From Priapulus caudatus (lineage: Eukaryota > Priapulida > Priapulimorpha > Priapulimorphida > Priapulidae): a DNA stretch of 29,473 bases. This document shows positions 10,302-20,278 of the stretch, one piece after another; the stretch's first letter is position 1, and the number at the start of each line of letters is the position of its first letter. The stretch covers positions 231,082-260,554 of the forward strand of contig NW_014577200.1 of assembly GCF_000485595.1 (NCBI RefSeq). The letters are read 5' to 3'. Made by a program: the position numbers and the translations under genes. The notes below the pieces were generated by a model. That model saw only the letters and a program-made list of their open reading frames with translations, ran no database searches and was not told the origin of the DNA.

Positions 10302-10948
10302 TACAATAATGTAACCCAAACCCAAGAGGATAGGGTTACAAAGTGTCCCTATCCTTTTCTGCGGAGGAATGCCCGAGTGAATCACTCGGGCCGGTTTGCT
10401 GGTGCGTTTTCAGATACTAGAACTTCCAAACTGGGTTTATTCTAAACAGGAACCTTTCTCCGCTATTCGGGAACTTACAATGTATCGCAATACTCTGTAT
10501 TAAACTAATATAACCTGTTACAAAAATTCGAAGTGACGAGCGGCGAATATACTGAGCGCCATTTCTGTTGACCTGTGACGTACGCATTTCCCAATGCGCA
10601 TAGCGATCGGCAAACGCAGCGCCCTCCGATTGGTCGGTGAATCCACTCTTCAGTCTTCAAACCGAAGTACGTCACAGGTCAACAGAAATGGCGCTCAGTA
10701 TATTCGCCGCTCGTCACTTCGAATTTTTGTAACAGGTTATATTAGTTTGATACAGAGTATTGCGATACATAGTAAGTTCCCAGATAGCGGAGAAAGGTTC
10801 GTGTTGAGAATAAACCCAGTTTGGAAGTTCTAGTATCTGAAAACGCACCAGCAAACCGGCCCGAGTGATTCACTCGGGCATTCCTCCGCAGAAAAGGATA
10901 GGGACACTTTGTAACCCTATCCTCTTGGGTTTGGGTTACATTATTGTA
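10302..10948. mobile_element. Long near-perfect inverted repeat (281-bp arms, 85-bp spacer)
   Basis: The left arm 10302-10582 and right arm 10668-10948 are reverse complements over their full and equal lengths, with only scattered mismatches. Outer ends read TACAATAATGTAACCC and inner ends CCTGTGACGTA. Each arm includes the nested short palindrome CCCGAGTGAATCACTCGGG. The spacer contains CCCAATGCGCATAGCGATC, resembling CCCAATACGCATAGCGAGC at 28888-28906. No transposase or target-site duplication is evident. A transcript would fold into a roughly 280-bp duplex. Likely a foldback/MITE-type element lying between MYCBP and PDSS2. A Helitron-type end follows 33 bp downstream, so the hairpin may be cargo of that element. 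Confidence 0.92.
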
Positions 10949-10980
10949 CCTATTGTAACACATGCATCACAGTCACTAAG

Positions 10981-11007
10981 CCCGCGCGTAGCGCGGGTTT
11001 CAGCTAG
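10981..11007 (+). mobile_element. Helitron-type 3' terminus
   Basis: A perfect hairpin CCCGCGC-GTA-GCGCGGG (10981-10997) is followed by TTTCAG and CTAG (11004-11007), then T. A GC hairpin a few bases before CTRR with a 3' T is the diagnostic end of Helitron rolling-circle elements. A possible 5' TC start is TCTATATTCTAACTTTGG near 10045 (preceded by A), which would give a unit of about 960 bp enclosing the long inverted repeat. That start is tentative. Confidence 0.6.
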
Positions 11008-11374
11008 TTGTATATTAAAGTAATAACAACAACAACAACAACAGCAACATTATACCTTGAAGGATGCCATGTCAATTAGTTATCAAATATATGCAGCACG
11101 AGTCACGTTTATATGAACGTGAATTACAACTATGAAATAAAATGAAATTCGAGAGAACAGAAATTTCGTAGAAGGCGGCTGATACCATGTGGCGCCACCT
11201 GTGCCATATAAAACAAGTGAGCTGTTCGTTTGAGAAGGGAGACAAGAGTAATTTTGTGTGCATATGTTAGAAACAATTTCCAGCACAAAACGTTAGCTGT
11301 CATGTACATCTAGCTACGTTTAGCAATGTGGCTCATTATATTGTGTAACATAGCATATACTAAATTTACTGGAA

Positions 11375-13955
11375 ATGTGTTGCTTAGGTGGGAAAGCCGT
11401 TAGCGCACTAAGACAGTGGCCTTATGTTTCAACATGTCTGCGCCCGTTGTCATTGACATTGGAAAGACATGTTCACCCAACGTCTGCTTACTTTACATCA
11501 CGACGACCGTTGAGCTTATGGGGTTCTTCAAAGACAGATGATTGGAATAAGGCTATGTCTGAAGCAGAAAAGATTGTCGGATACCCAACTTCTTACTTGA
11601 GTCTCCGATGCTTGCTAAGTGACGAAATGTCGAATGTTGCACTTCACGTCCGGCGTTTGGTTGGAACTAAACACCCTCTTCTCCAAACTGCCAAGTAAGT
11701 GAGATACTGTGCAAGTGTAACAAGTCTACAAGACAATAGATATGCATTTAAACAAGATATTTAGGTTGACACTTTTCTACAACTACAAAAACATTATAGT
11801 TACCTTGTCCATATCCAGTGCCTATCTATATTCAGTCTATATCCAGTGGCAATGCCAATGGCAGTGCAGTGGACACCGACAAGTATAAGAACATAACATA
11901 ACAAGTTAGCGTGGGTAGTCCTTAAACATAATGTTTAAGCACAAGTGAACATTAAAAATTTATGTATGAATATATTTGTATACAACTACATGTAGTGATG
12001 CACCTCACAGGTAATGGCTCGATTATATCATTGCAAGTCCTTTTCCGTTACATTTTTTTTTAGGCATTTGATATATGATGGGAAAAATGGCCTCCAGACC
12101 AGAGGTCTAATTGTTCTCCTAATGGCTAAAACTGCCGGACGTCCAAGCTCAGATGGGTATGACAAGGATTTATCAAATCAGCAGCAACAAGTCAATGATG
12201 CAAGCAGTGGCATTACTGAAAGGTACAGCCTGCTGGAAAATCGAGTACAGCATTAAGTAGCAGTGTTAACAGACTGATTTAATATACATGGTGTCATTTT
12301 CTCATTACTACAAAACTGCACTATTGCACTGAAAACATATACTTTTCCTCATCTTGTACTCCCAATTTTTAGGCAACGGCAACTTGCGGAAATAACAGAA
12401 GTTATCCACACTGCATACCTCATCCACAAGGGAGTAGTGAACCTGGATGGATTGCAAGCAGCAGATGGAAGCTGTCGTGACATGGAGTTTGGAAACAAAA
12501 TGGCAATCCTGAGTGGAGACTTTCTACTTGCCAGTGCTTGCAGAGGATTGGCTTCACTTAGGAATACAAAAGTTGATCAACATACTTCATTATTCGTATC
12601 TTTATGCTTTTGCCTAGTCAATTAGGAAACTGTGTGGCGCTAAAATCATTTCTACACTAGTTACATCTCTTAACGCTGTGTAAATGGTAGAGATATGATT
12701 GCAAAGGTATGTCAATAATTCATTAACAGGATGCATGTATTGCCTAGTCTCTAAGGAAATATTTGTGCGCGTAGTACTAAAAATATTGCTGCATAAATTA
12801 CAATTGTGGACACTTTTCAGGTGGTAGAGATGATCTCCACATCCATTGGGCACATGATGGAAGCAGAGTTTGCATTGTCTCGTGATAGACTCAACAATCC
12901 CCTACCCTCGCTAGACATAACCATTGATACCTGGCAACAAACTACGTTTAATGCCTCAGCGAGTCTCGTTGCCAATAGTTGCCAGTCTGCTGTAGCGCTG
13001 GTAGGCCATGGAGAAGAAGTGCAAACTCACGCGTACGAATATGGAAAGAATATGGGTTTTGCTCATCAGGTTTGTAGTGCAGATTGAATAGGTTTGCAAA
13101 CCACATGTTTATCTAAGTACATGTGTGGTCTAATGTGACTTTCCAACTTTCAAAAAATTGATGTATAGACAGAAAACCAAGAGCAGAATCCAGTGAATGT
13201 AGGTTTGTTTAGCATGGTGCGCGGTTCCGACCTCATTTGTAAACTATTCTTTCAAAGTCCTAGAAAGACTTTAGAAGTGCATTACAAAGACACTATACAT
13301 TAATGACTGCATGCTTGAATGATGTTAATATACAGCATCTCGTTCTATTTTGTTGTTGCAGCTACATCTAGATTTACAGTCATTTGAAGAGGATGATTGT
13401 GGCCCCGCAAGTTTGCATTCTGCACCCACTGTCTTCCTGCAACTGGAGAGTGCTGGCTCTTCACTGCTAAATCAGCTATGCAAAGTCACCGAGGCATCTG
13501 CATTCAATTACAGAGAGGTAAGAACTGCCAGTGCCTGTAAAAATAAATTGTTTAGAAACTATAGAGGGAAATAGGGTTCACTTTCCTTGTAGAAGTTTAA
13601 AGCAGTTATTTAAATATTTTGTTGCAACAAGGTTATAGCTATTAGTGAGCATATGGGTATAATCGTAAATATATTGTATTTTAATAATATGGGTAAGTTT
13701 AACTAATATTATGTTGCATCTTAATAATGTTTTGTTATATAACCTTAAAGGACAATATCAGTAACTTCATGAATTGATTGTCATCATGTGATATTGCAGC
13801 TCAAAAAGCAAGTTTCGGTGAGTGGTGCACTAGAGAAGACCAAGGAACTACGGAATTTTTACAGCCAGCGAGCTCTCAATGCATTAAACCAGTTCTCTAA
13901 GTCGGATGCAAGTCGGTCTCTGGAGAGTATTATAAAAGTAATGTCTAATTCTTGA
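11375..13955 (+). CDS. PDSS2: All-trans-polyprenyl (decaprenyl) diphosphate synthase subunit 2
   Basis: PDSS2 is the non-catalytic partner of PDSS1 in the mitochondrial enzyme that makes the polyprenyl tail of ubiquinone. Six exons join with consensus sites: 11375-11694, 12064-12222, 12373-12571, 12821-13069, 13362-13517 and 13800-13955 (stop TGA). They give 1239 bp, 412 residues (human about 399). The N-terminus has Arg, Ser and few acidic residues, as expected for a mitochondrial presequence. Recognisable blocks are [54 protein letters not shown], then [16 protein letters not shown]. The aspartate-rich DDxxD motifs of catalytic prenyl synthases are absent from the equivalent positions ([11 protein letters not shown]), which fits PDSS2/Dlp1 rather than PDSS1. 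The start ATG is the first in the frame and keeps the presequence. A possible AATAAA lies at 14240. The gene is divergent from MYCBP and convergent with DGCR6. Confidence 0.96.
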
Positions 13956-14952
13956 CGTTGAGTGAAATCAATTGGTGTGGGTACCTAGTTGTTAATGTCT
14001 CATGGTGATTAATGTTTCTGTAAAGTGTAGTGTTATAGTATGAAGAGTTTAAAAATGTAGATCTGTCATGAAATTATTCTCCCTGAATCCCATGACTACC
14101 AACAGTTTACACAATTATTTGAGCCATTAAAAGATTCATATACAAAATGAATGCTCTGTTTGACATTTCCTTTATAATGGGTTTTAAGTCACAAGGCCAC
14201 TCCCATATCATTGTAGTAATTATTCAAATATATTAACATAATAAAATATCGATGTAGTGTGATGTGATATCGATGATCTATGTTTTGTGACAGTGTATAA
14301 TGAATTGGGGAAAAACGGGAAACTGATGTAACGCTACATGTAGCTAAACATTATTCCAAAATATATACTTATATTTATTCATATGAAGTATTCCTGCTCC
14401 ACTTATAAATCACAAGAATAACAGATTTTATTCATCAGTTATGTTGCAGTCACAATCTAAATTCCATTTTTCAAAGACTCGACATTATCTAGACAAGATT
14501 CAGAAAATTAGTAAAATCCTGATTCCCTAGTCTGATCAATAGAAAACTGAAGAACAGTACATACTTAAAACTAGACTGTGTGCTGGTCACTTTTCATACT
14601 TCTCGTAATGCTCAATTAAAAGCATGTATTATTTGAAAGAATATTGAAAAGAATTGCGTACAGGAGACGTTTTCTGTAAAAATGATCTGATGTGACGTCC
14701 CGCCATCTAGCGGAAGAAATAATTATAAACATTAACATTACAACAAACGTCAACATTATGTACAGCAAATTAACACATAGCTTTTTCTTCTATCACGTTT
14801 AATCACCGTCTTTTAGTGCCACCATAAGATGATGTCCTCAGGTGGCATTCAGCATATTTGTTTGTCATTCACACTATATGTTCTTAGGTGTAGCTTGACA
14901 GTATTTCTATTCAGCAGTTTAGGAGGGGGGTGATGTTGCCCATGGTGCGGAG
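13956..14952. other. Convergent intergenic region between PDSS2 and DGCR6
   Basis: AT-rich DNA holding the 3' UTRs of two tail-to-tail genes. I see an AATAAA at 14240-14245 (plus) and TTTATT near 14374 (AATAAA on the minus strand). There is no supported gene or repeat. Confidence 0.6.
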
Positions 14953-17216
14953 TCATCTATCCATCTCAGCAATAGCATTCCCCAGCCGAATGATGAAATC
15001 CAACTGATACATTTGCACACGAACCTCCTGTGGGTTGTTTGTAACAAAAAATCCTGGCACTCCTGCCTTCTCTAGTGTAACCTGTGAAACAAATCCACCC
15101 CCAATTAAAAGTCACGCATACATGGCTATTTTTGATGCATTCCATAGAAATCTCATATTGAGACATTTATAAGCCAGATATACATATTTGAATGTTGTAG
15201 TTACCTGTTGGTCACTGACTTTTTGGTCAAGTTCAAGTATCAGCTTCATATCAGTTCTGTTTAAATCGGCCTCATGCTTTTGATCTAATTCCTAAACACA
15301 CATCAAGTTGTGTTATAAAATTTAGGCGAGTATATGTGGAAATATACATATACCATTACTAATATAACCTGCATGACCAAAATGTAGTCCAGATATTGCA
15401 ACACCGAACTCTCTATGTAGTAAATACTGCCGACTATGAATGACAATTTAATAATTTATTAGATGACAAAGATTAACTTTGTGTTTACAGTATATGCCAG
15501 TATTACAGCACTTTATACAAGGGTTGCCTAAGTTACTCAGCTTGCTACCACTCAACAACGTGGCTACCTGCTGCACTAACAGCTTCAAGTTTCTCACCTT
15601 CAGATCTTTTTGGAACTTTGCTTCCACTACCGGTATGTTGTGAGGCCGGCTCATGGATGCCTGAATTGCCTCTTTTTGCTTTTTCAAAATGTCCTGTCTG
15701 TTAGCTAAAATGCAAAATCCAGAATGCACTAAATCAGTTATAAAAAAACAATTTCTTCATTAAAAGTGTACCAGATTAGCCATTCAGAAATTTAAAAAGC
15801 AAATGCAAACACCCAATTACACAAAGATTATCAACATTGCAAATTCGTCCCTTTTCTCAAGTTCATTTACTTTTGTAAGTATTTAGCAGAGACATCCGCT
15901 GGTTGAAAAGATTTCTTTCAGTCATCTGTTGAATTTCGGTTAGTCCATGAACGATTTGAAAGACAGTTCCATCAAGAAGGGCACTTGCTAAACCGGATAG
16001 CAGATCATAAGGAAGTCGTTGCTGGTACTTCCTAGAAGTATAAAATCAAACAAAAGCAGAGTAGAAGTCAATGTGTCAATCATCATTCACATTAGTAGGT
16101 AATATGTGCGATTGCTGTGCACTGCAGCACAGGCAGTAGAGCAAATGGGCAGAGTAGGTACCCATGTTGTAGGTACCACGCTGATTGTATCAGGGGTAGA
16201 TAATGACAAATCATTTTGTCATTATAATCATTTCTCATTATCTATCCCTGATTGTATATTGCAACAAACATGGGTGGTGTAGGTATATATCTATATATAT
16301 AAAGTTGTTCAGCCGAATTAGTCCATACTCGTATAGAGGAAAATTAAAGATATTTTCAGAATCAGCACGTCTGGCAGGTGGTTCTGGCTGAAACAAAAAT
16401 TTAAAAAAGTAAAAAAGTTAAAAATTGATAAAAATTCGATTCATCAATAGATGGCGGTGCGTACATCACGTATGTGTGAATCCATGGTGTATACCCTTAA
16501 TGGCACAGTGGCCTAATCGCTAGAACATCCGTCTCCTACACCGGGATTCCGGGTTAGAGTCCCAGCTGTGGAACTTATTCTCCCCTTTTTTCCTTTTTTT
16601 CCCTTTACCTACCTCTTTAGTATGTATTATTTTTTACTTTTACTTTTGAATTTTTAATGTCTTATCTTTTGATTTCTTATTATTTTTTCACTGTTTGGGA
16701 TGGGATGGGATGGGATGGCATGCGATGGCATGGGATTGGATGGGATGGGATGGGATGGGATGGCATGGGATGGGATGGGATGCGGTGGGATGGGATGGGA
16801 TGGGATGGCATGGGATGGCATGGGATGCGATGATATGGGACGGGATGGGATATGGGATGGGATGTGGTGGGATGGGATGGCATGGAATGGAATGGATGGA
16901 TGCATGGATGGATGCATGGATAGATAGATAGTTTTATTTTTTTGGGTATTTTCCTTTCAACCAAGCGGTCACCAACTGAGTAACGCCACTGATTTCCCCG
17001 GGCAACGCCGGGTATCCAGCTAGTATATATAGATATAGATATAGATATAGATAGAATAATATAGACCAAAACAGTAGACCTAATATGTTAGATTCAATAG
17101 GATAGCTATCAATAGGTGGAGTAATCCCTTATTTCTTACGTTACAATTAATATATGGTATCTGGATGGAAACAACCCTAGTTTGACCCTCCCCCCAGAGG
17201 GGTATACCCCGCATAG

Positions 17217-17248
<32 letters not shown>

Positions 17249-18010
17249 GTGCACCGCATTATTGCCCCCCCCCATTTTCCGTTTCCTTGCCATTTTTTTG
17301 CCCCCCAAATTTTTTCCTAACCATGTTTTTCCCCCCAAATTTTTCCTTTGCCATCTTTGTGCCCTATATATGTTTTCACCATTGAGCCATCTTTTTGCCC
17401 CATGTTAATAATTTTCACCGACGAGCCACCTTTTTGCCCCATGCTTTCACTGTTGAGCCATCTTTTTGCCCCATGTTTTCACCGTCAAGCCATCTTTTTG
17501 TCCTGTTTTCCCATTTCGGTGGAGCACCCCTACCCCTAACCCGACCAGGCTGTGCGACTAACGTCAATACACCTATTCTAACCCTAGCAATACCGTTTCT
17601 TGGAGCACCCCTACCCCTAGCTCTAGGACTATAACCTGCGCGTACAGTTGCCAACTTGCCACAGGGGCCGCCTGCGGCGATACCGCCTGTGGCAACTGTA
17701 CGCGGGCTATAGTCCTAGAGCTACCCTACACCCACAAAATGCGAGTACCTCCCCCAGGGGTTTGGCATAAACTAGCTAGGATATTGCATTGGGCCTCCTG
17801 TAAGTATGTACACGGTGTCCAAGCAAATTATCTGCGTGTACCTTGGTACATATATGTAGCTTACGCAGGTAGTTCTCCGGCCATGTCTTGTAGTTGACTG
17901 AGCATAAAGTAATGCTTCTCCTGCACTACCTTTCGATCTGCCTCTTTTCTCTCAGTGTCATTTGAGATGTTATCATCTATGACCATATCTGGGATATACT
18001 GCTGAGACAT
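14953..18010 (-). CDS. DGCR6: DGCR6 / gonadal (gdl) family protein
   Basis: The family is conserved in animals: human DGCR6 lies in the 22q11 DiGeorge region and Drosophila gonadal is its relative; the biochemical role is poorly defined. Five minus-strand exons join in phase: 17865-18010 (ATG), 15871-16031, 15598-15704, 15205-15291 and 14953-15081 (stop TGA). The total is 630 bp, 209 residues (human about 220). Landmarks matching human DGCR6 as I recall it are an acidic N-terminus, [38 protein letters not shown], then [16 protein letters not shown]. These are followed by [47 protein letters not shown] and a C-terminal [10 protein letters not shown] helix. The middle is rich in Lys, Gln and Glu and probably coiled coil. 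Intron 1 (16032-17864) is swollen by a MITE, a Helitron-like element, satellites and a hairpin; the other introns are 123-306 bp. Nothing appears broken. Confidence 0.96.
16161..16274. mobile_element. Small MITE-like hairpin in DGCR6 intron 1
   Basis: The ends CCCATGTTGTAGG (left) and CAACAAACATGGG (right) are inverted. The arms share AGATAATGA and CTGATTGTAT/ATACAATCAGGG segments, with a central hairpin AATGACAAA-TCAT-TTTGTCATT. It is flanked by GTAGGTA at 16154-16160 and 16279-16285, a possible 7-bp target duplication. It inserted directly beside the Helitron-like element. Confidence 0.65.
16502..16572 (+). pseudogene. tRNA-Arg(CCU)-like relic (pseudo-tRNA or SINE head)
   Basis: The A box TGGCCTAATCG (16509-16519) fits the pol III consensus. 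The B box GGTTAGAGTCC (16552-16562) differs from consensus at one base. The putative anticodon loop CTCCTAC gives anticodon CCT, and the 5' GCACAG can pair with CTGTG at the 3' side. The anticodon stem has a mismatch and the T stem is weak, so it is not a functional tRNA. T-runs follow at about 16583-16600, as after a pol III gene. It resembles tRNA-Arg(CCU) of animals as I recall it. Confidence 0.6.
16698..16906 (+). repeat. TGGGA pentanucleotide satellite
   Basis: About 200 bp of imperfect (GGGAT)n with CAT interruptions (GGCATGGGAT) lies inside the Helitron-like element. It ends in ATGGATGGATGCATGG units. The G-runs of three on the plus strand could form a G-quadruplex. The Met/Gly/Trp/Asp-rich and Ser/His/Pro-rich open frames here are by-products of the repeat. 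Confidence 0.95.
17221..17248. repeat. (TA)n microsatellite
   Basis: An uninterrupted TA run in DGCR6 intron 1. Confidence 0.95.
17262..17520 (+). repeat. Minisatellite of TTTTTGCCCC-CAT units in DGCR6 intron 1
   Basis: The unit is about 33-36 bp, roughly GAGCCATCTTTTTGCCCCAT followed by a TTTTCACCG segment. At least four clear copies lie at 17385-17505, with looser C-run and T-run copies upstream (CCCCCCCCC near 17266). It is C-rich on this strand. Confidence 0.8.
17537..17607 (+). repeat. Dispersed repeat family Y, copy 1
   Basis: Nearly identical over about 70 bp to the reverse complement of 28617-28684. Both share ACCCGACCAGGCTGTG, CTAACGTCAATA and AACCCTAGCAATACCGTTTC. A shorter third copy is at 28132-28160 and a fourth, mutated, near 28797-28828. 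Within copy 1, GGAGCACCCCTACCCCTA occurs on both sides (17520s and 17601-17619). Confidence 0.85.
17617..17723. repeat. Intronic hairpin (about 36-bp arms)
   Basis: The left arm 17617-17653 (CTCTAGGACTATA ... GTACAGTTGCCA) and right arm 17690-17723 (TGGCAACTGTAC ... TATAGTCCTAGAG) are complementary with few mismatches. The 36-base loop is GC-rich and has its own CCACAGG/CCTGTGG pairing. It lies beside a family Y repeat and may be the end of that element. Confidence 0.8.
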
Positions 18011-18598
18011 GACACTCACACTGACACGTACGTCAAGCAAGCGCGTATGACTGATAGTGATAGTGATATTAATTAATTAATAATAATACGTTGAAACATA
18101 ACTCAACATCACTGTTTCACTTTCAGTGTCTGTGCTGGTGGCTTTTCATACTACTGCTGGCTTACTGCACTTGTTACTTTGCACTGAGAACATACGATAC
18201 AACATTACACAATATAACTGTGTAATAGCCTACTACATTGTATATAAAGTCTGCGTTCTTGTATTGTTGTTGTGGCTTCCGTTACCTCTACCCTAGATCT
18301 CAGCGCTTATGTTAGATAACGAAGACACAAAGAACGTTGTATAACTGCTGCGTGAGCATGGAAATATAGGGTAGAGGCACAGTGGTAGAGGCACAGAGGT
18401 ACGCACGAGGGGGCGCCTCGCTCGACCGTGAATAAGGTTTTGGGCGACATGTTTGGGTCCGCGCCGTATACGGCTTGTATACGAACAACGACCGTATAAT
18501 GCTCAATCCCTGCTGCCTTTCGCCTGCCTTTAGTGGAGCGAAGGGCTACACGGCAAAAGCTAATATTTATTTAGAGCAGGCGCTCCTCGCTATGCTAG
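18011..18598. other. Upstream region of DGCR6
   Basis: Holds the presumed DGCR6 promoter (transcribed leftward). Just above the ATG are CAC/GTG-rich stretches, GATAGTGATAGTGATATT and a TTAATTAATTAATAAT run. A GC-rich patch at 18395-18490 includes GGGGGCGCCTCG. No second gene is supported. Confidence 0.4.
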
Positions 18599-18752
18599 CC
18601 ACACACACATGTACAATGATACATACTCACACACGCGCATGCAAACACACATACACACACGCACACGCACCAAATACGCACATGCAGCACACAATACACA
18701 CACGCACATACACGCGTGCACACACGCGCACACAAACAACCACACGCATGTA
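18599..18752 (+). repeat. (CA)n-type repeat with CACACG units
   Basis: Imperfect CA/CG alternating tract, mostly CACACACG and CACGCACA. It is alternating purine-pyrimidine over most of its length, so short Z-DNA segments are possible. Open frames on both strands are repeat artefacts. Confidence 0.9.
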
Positions 18753-19021
18753 ATATGGAGCCCAGGCCCTACTACAAGAAAGACGTGACTGCAATCGAAA
18801 TGGTACGGCATAGAGCAATATCAGGCAAACTGTGGCTTTTCTGTTTTCACCACTGACTGTGGCAAAAATATCCAAACAGAAGTAAACTAATTAAAAAAAA
18901 TTCAACTTTTACGAAGCTGCTAAAATGTACAATTCTTTTGGACTGTTATCATTACGAGAATACATGTACCGTGTTCTTTGGTGGTACAATTAAAGACCCT
19001 AATATAGCGCACATCACCACC

Positions 19022-19174
19022 TCACACTCACTGATCTCTATAATATAATCTAATATACTCTCATAATATAATCTAATATAATCTAATATACTCTAATATA
19101 TCTATAATACTAATATAATCTAATATACTCTCACTGATCTCTATAATATAATAGATTATATTATAGAGATCAGT
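19022..19174. repeat. AT-rich tandem repeat closing in a perfect 21-bp-arm hairpin
   Basis: Repeated TATAATATAATCTAATATAC-type units end in an inverted repeat. The hairpin reads CACTGATCTCTATAATATAAT, a 2-base centre AG, then its exact complement (about 19131-19174). The 5' edge of the tract (19028 on) carries the same CACTGATCTCTATAATATAA sequence. It is probably the remains of a MITE whose terminal sequence expanded. Confidence 0.85.
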
Positions 19175-19549
19175 GCTCACACTACGCGACGCATAACGCG
19201 CCGCGAACTAGCGATGGCGCTGTGATCGACCCGCCTTGGTGAGTAAGTTAGTTGTCAACATTTAGCGATTTACTTAGGTAAGTTTCCGTTTTCTTGGTAT
19301 TTTACTCATAATACTATTATTAGAGTAGGTAGTCCGGTTGGTGTTCGCCTGATTTCGGTTAGTGAGTATCCTTGGTCCTTGATCTAAGCTCTTCTGAGCC
19401 GTAGTGTTCTCTCTGAGTAATGCATGTGTGAAAATACACAGTGACTCACAGTCACAATGCCAATGTGAGTGTAAACACACAGAGCGGTATTGTGCGGTAA
19501 TGTATCTTACGAATTTGAACTGATTCTCTGATATGAACTCTAGCCTGGG

Positions 19550-19576
19550 CCTAACCCCAACCATAACCCTAACCTA
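19550..19576 (-). repeat. Short degenerate (CCCTAA)n block
   Basis: CCTAACCCCAACCATAACCCTAACC is three to four imperfect units of the animal telomere repeat with the G-rich strand on minus. It faces away from the TTAGGG block at 19771. Confidence 0.7.
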
Positions 19577-19770
19577 TTATATTGATATAATATTATATTT
19601 ATATTGATGTAAATGACATTGGTTTTATTGGGCCCCATGTTCTCTATCCTTGAACCCTAGCCTGGAGTCTAGTACAGCACGAAGGGTCGTTGTCGTAACA
19701 GGTACTACAGGTATGTCGAGGTAGTTTATAGGTGTTTAGTATTATGTTTATATTTTTATATTGAGGTATG

Positions 19771-19826
19771 TTTAGGGTTAGGGTTAGAGTTAGGGTTAGG
19801 GTTAGGGTTAGTGTTAGGGTTAGGGT
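19771..19826 (+). repeat. Interstitial (TTAGGG)n block
   Basis: About nine units of TTAGGG, two carrying single-base changes (TTAGAG, TTAGTG). With the block at 19550-19576 it forms a CCCTAA...TTAGGG divergent arrangement about 195 bp apart, opposite to an end-to-end telomere fusion. Confidence 0.93.
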
Positions 19827-19954
19827 AACTCTGTCAAGTACAAGTCTGGTACACTTTGTGTATACATATATGTACCTCTGGGTACATATCTGAGTACCTG
19901 TTACGACAACGACCCCTTGAGCTCTAGTTACAAGACTGTCAGGAGCATAGAGTG

Positions 19955-20228
19955 CTAGTAGTAGTAATACTATGCCCTACTTGGTACTACCTAGTCTAGT
20001 ACTAGTAGTAGTGTACTGACATTTACTGTATACAGTGTATAGACTGTAGTACGGTACTATAGTATTACTGATATACTACCCTAGTATTACTATTCTATTA
20101 GTATTAGTACTACTAGTACTATGCAGTATATAGTACTACTAGTTAGTAGTACTACTAACTACTATAGTAGTAGTAGTAGTAGTAGTAGTACTAGTAGTAT
20201 TACTAATACTACTAGTACTAGTCGCTAC
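19955..20228. repeat. TAG/TAC triplet-rich low-complexity tract
   Basis: Mixed TAGTAC, CTAGTA and (TAG)n units include a pure run of about eight TAG triplets near 20166-20188. The tract is self-complementary in many places (ACTAGT, GTAC) and could form many small hairpins. Similar tracts occur at 28470-28620 and 28675-28795. Confidence 0.85.
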
Positions 20229-20278
20229 TGACTAGTGTCTATATCAATTTACACATTTAATCACCATTAAAGCTAATA

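Larger units (their letters stand above)
16290..17023 (+). mobile_element. Non-autonomous Helitron-like element (734 bp) in DGCR6 intron 1
   Basis: The 5' end reads A|TCTATATATATAAAG, a common Helitron start. The 3' end has the hairpin CCCGG-GCAACG-CCGGG (16997-17012), then TATCCAG and CTAG|T. Insertion between A and T without target duplication fits Helitrons. The cargo is a tRNA-like relic (16502-16572), polypyrimidine tracts and a TGGGA satellite. There is no Rep/helicase coding sequence, so mobilisation would depend on an autonomous relative. It lies antisense to DGCR6. Confidence 0.7.

Noticed and set aside
16502-16572. Functional tRNA-Arg gene
   Set aside because: B-box change, mismatched anticodon stem, weak T stem and location inside a Helitron-like element indicate a relic.
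16654-17069. His/Pro/Ser-rich and Met/Gly/Trp/Asp-rich open frames
   Set aside because: Translations of the TGGGA satellite in three frames.
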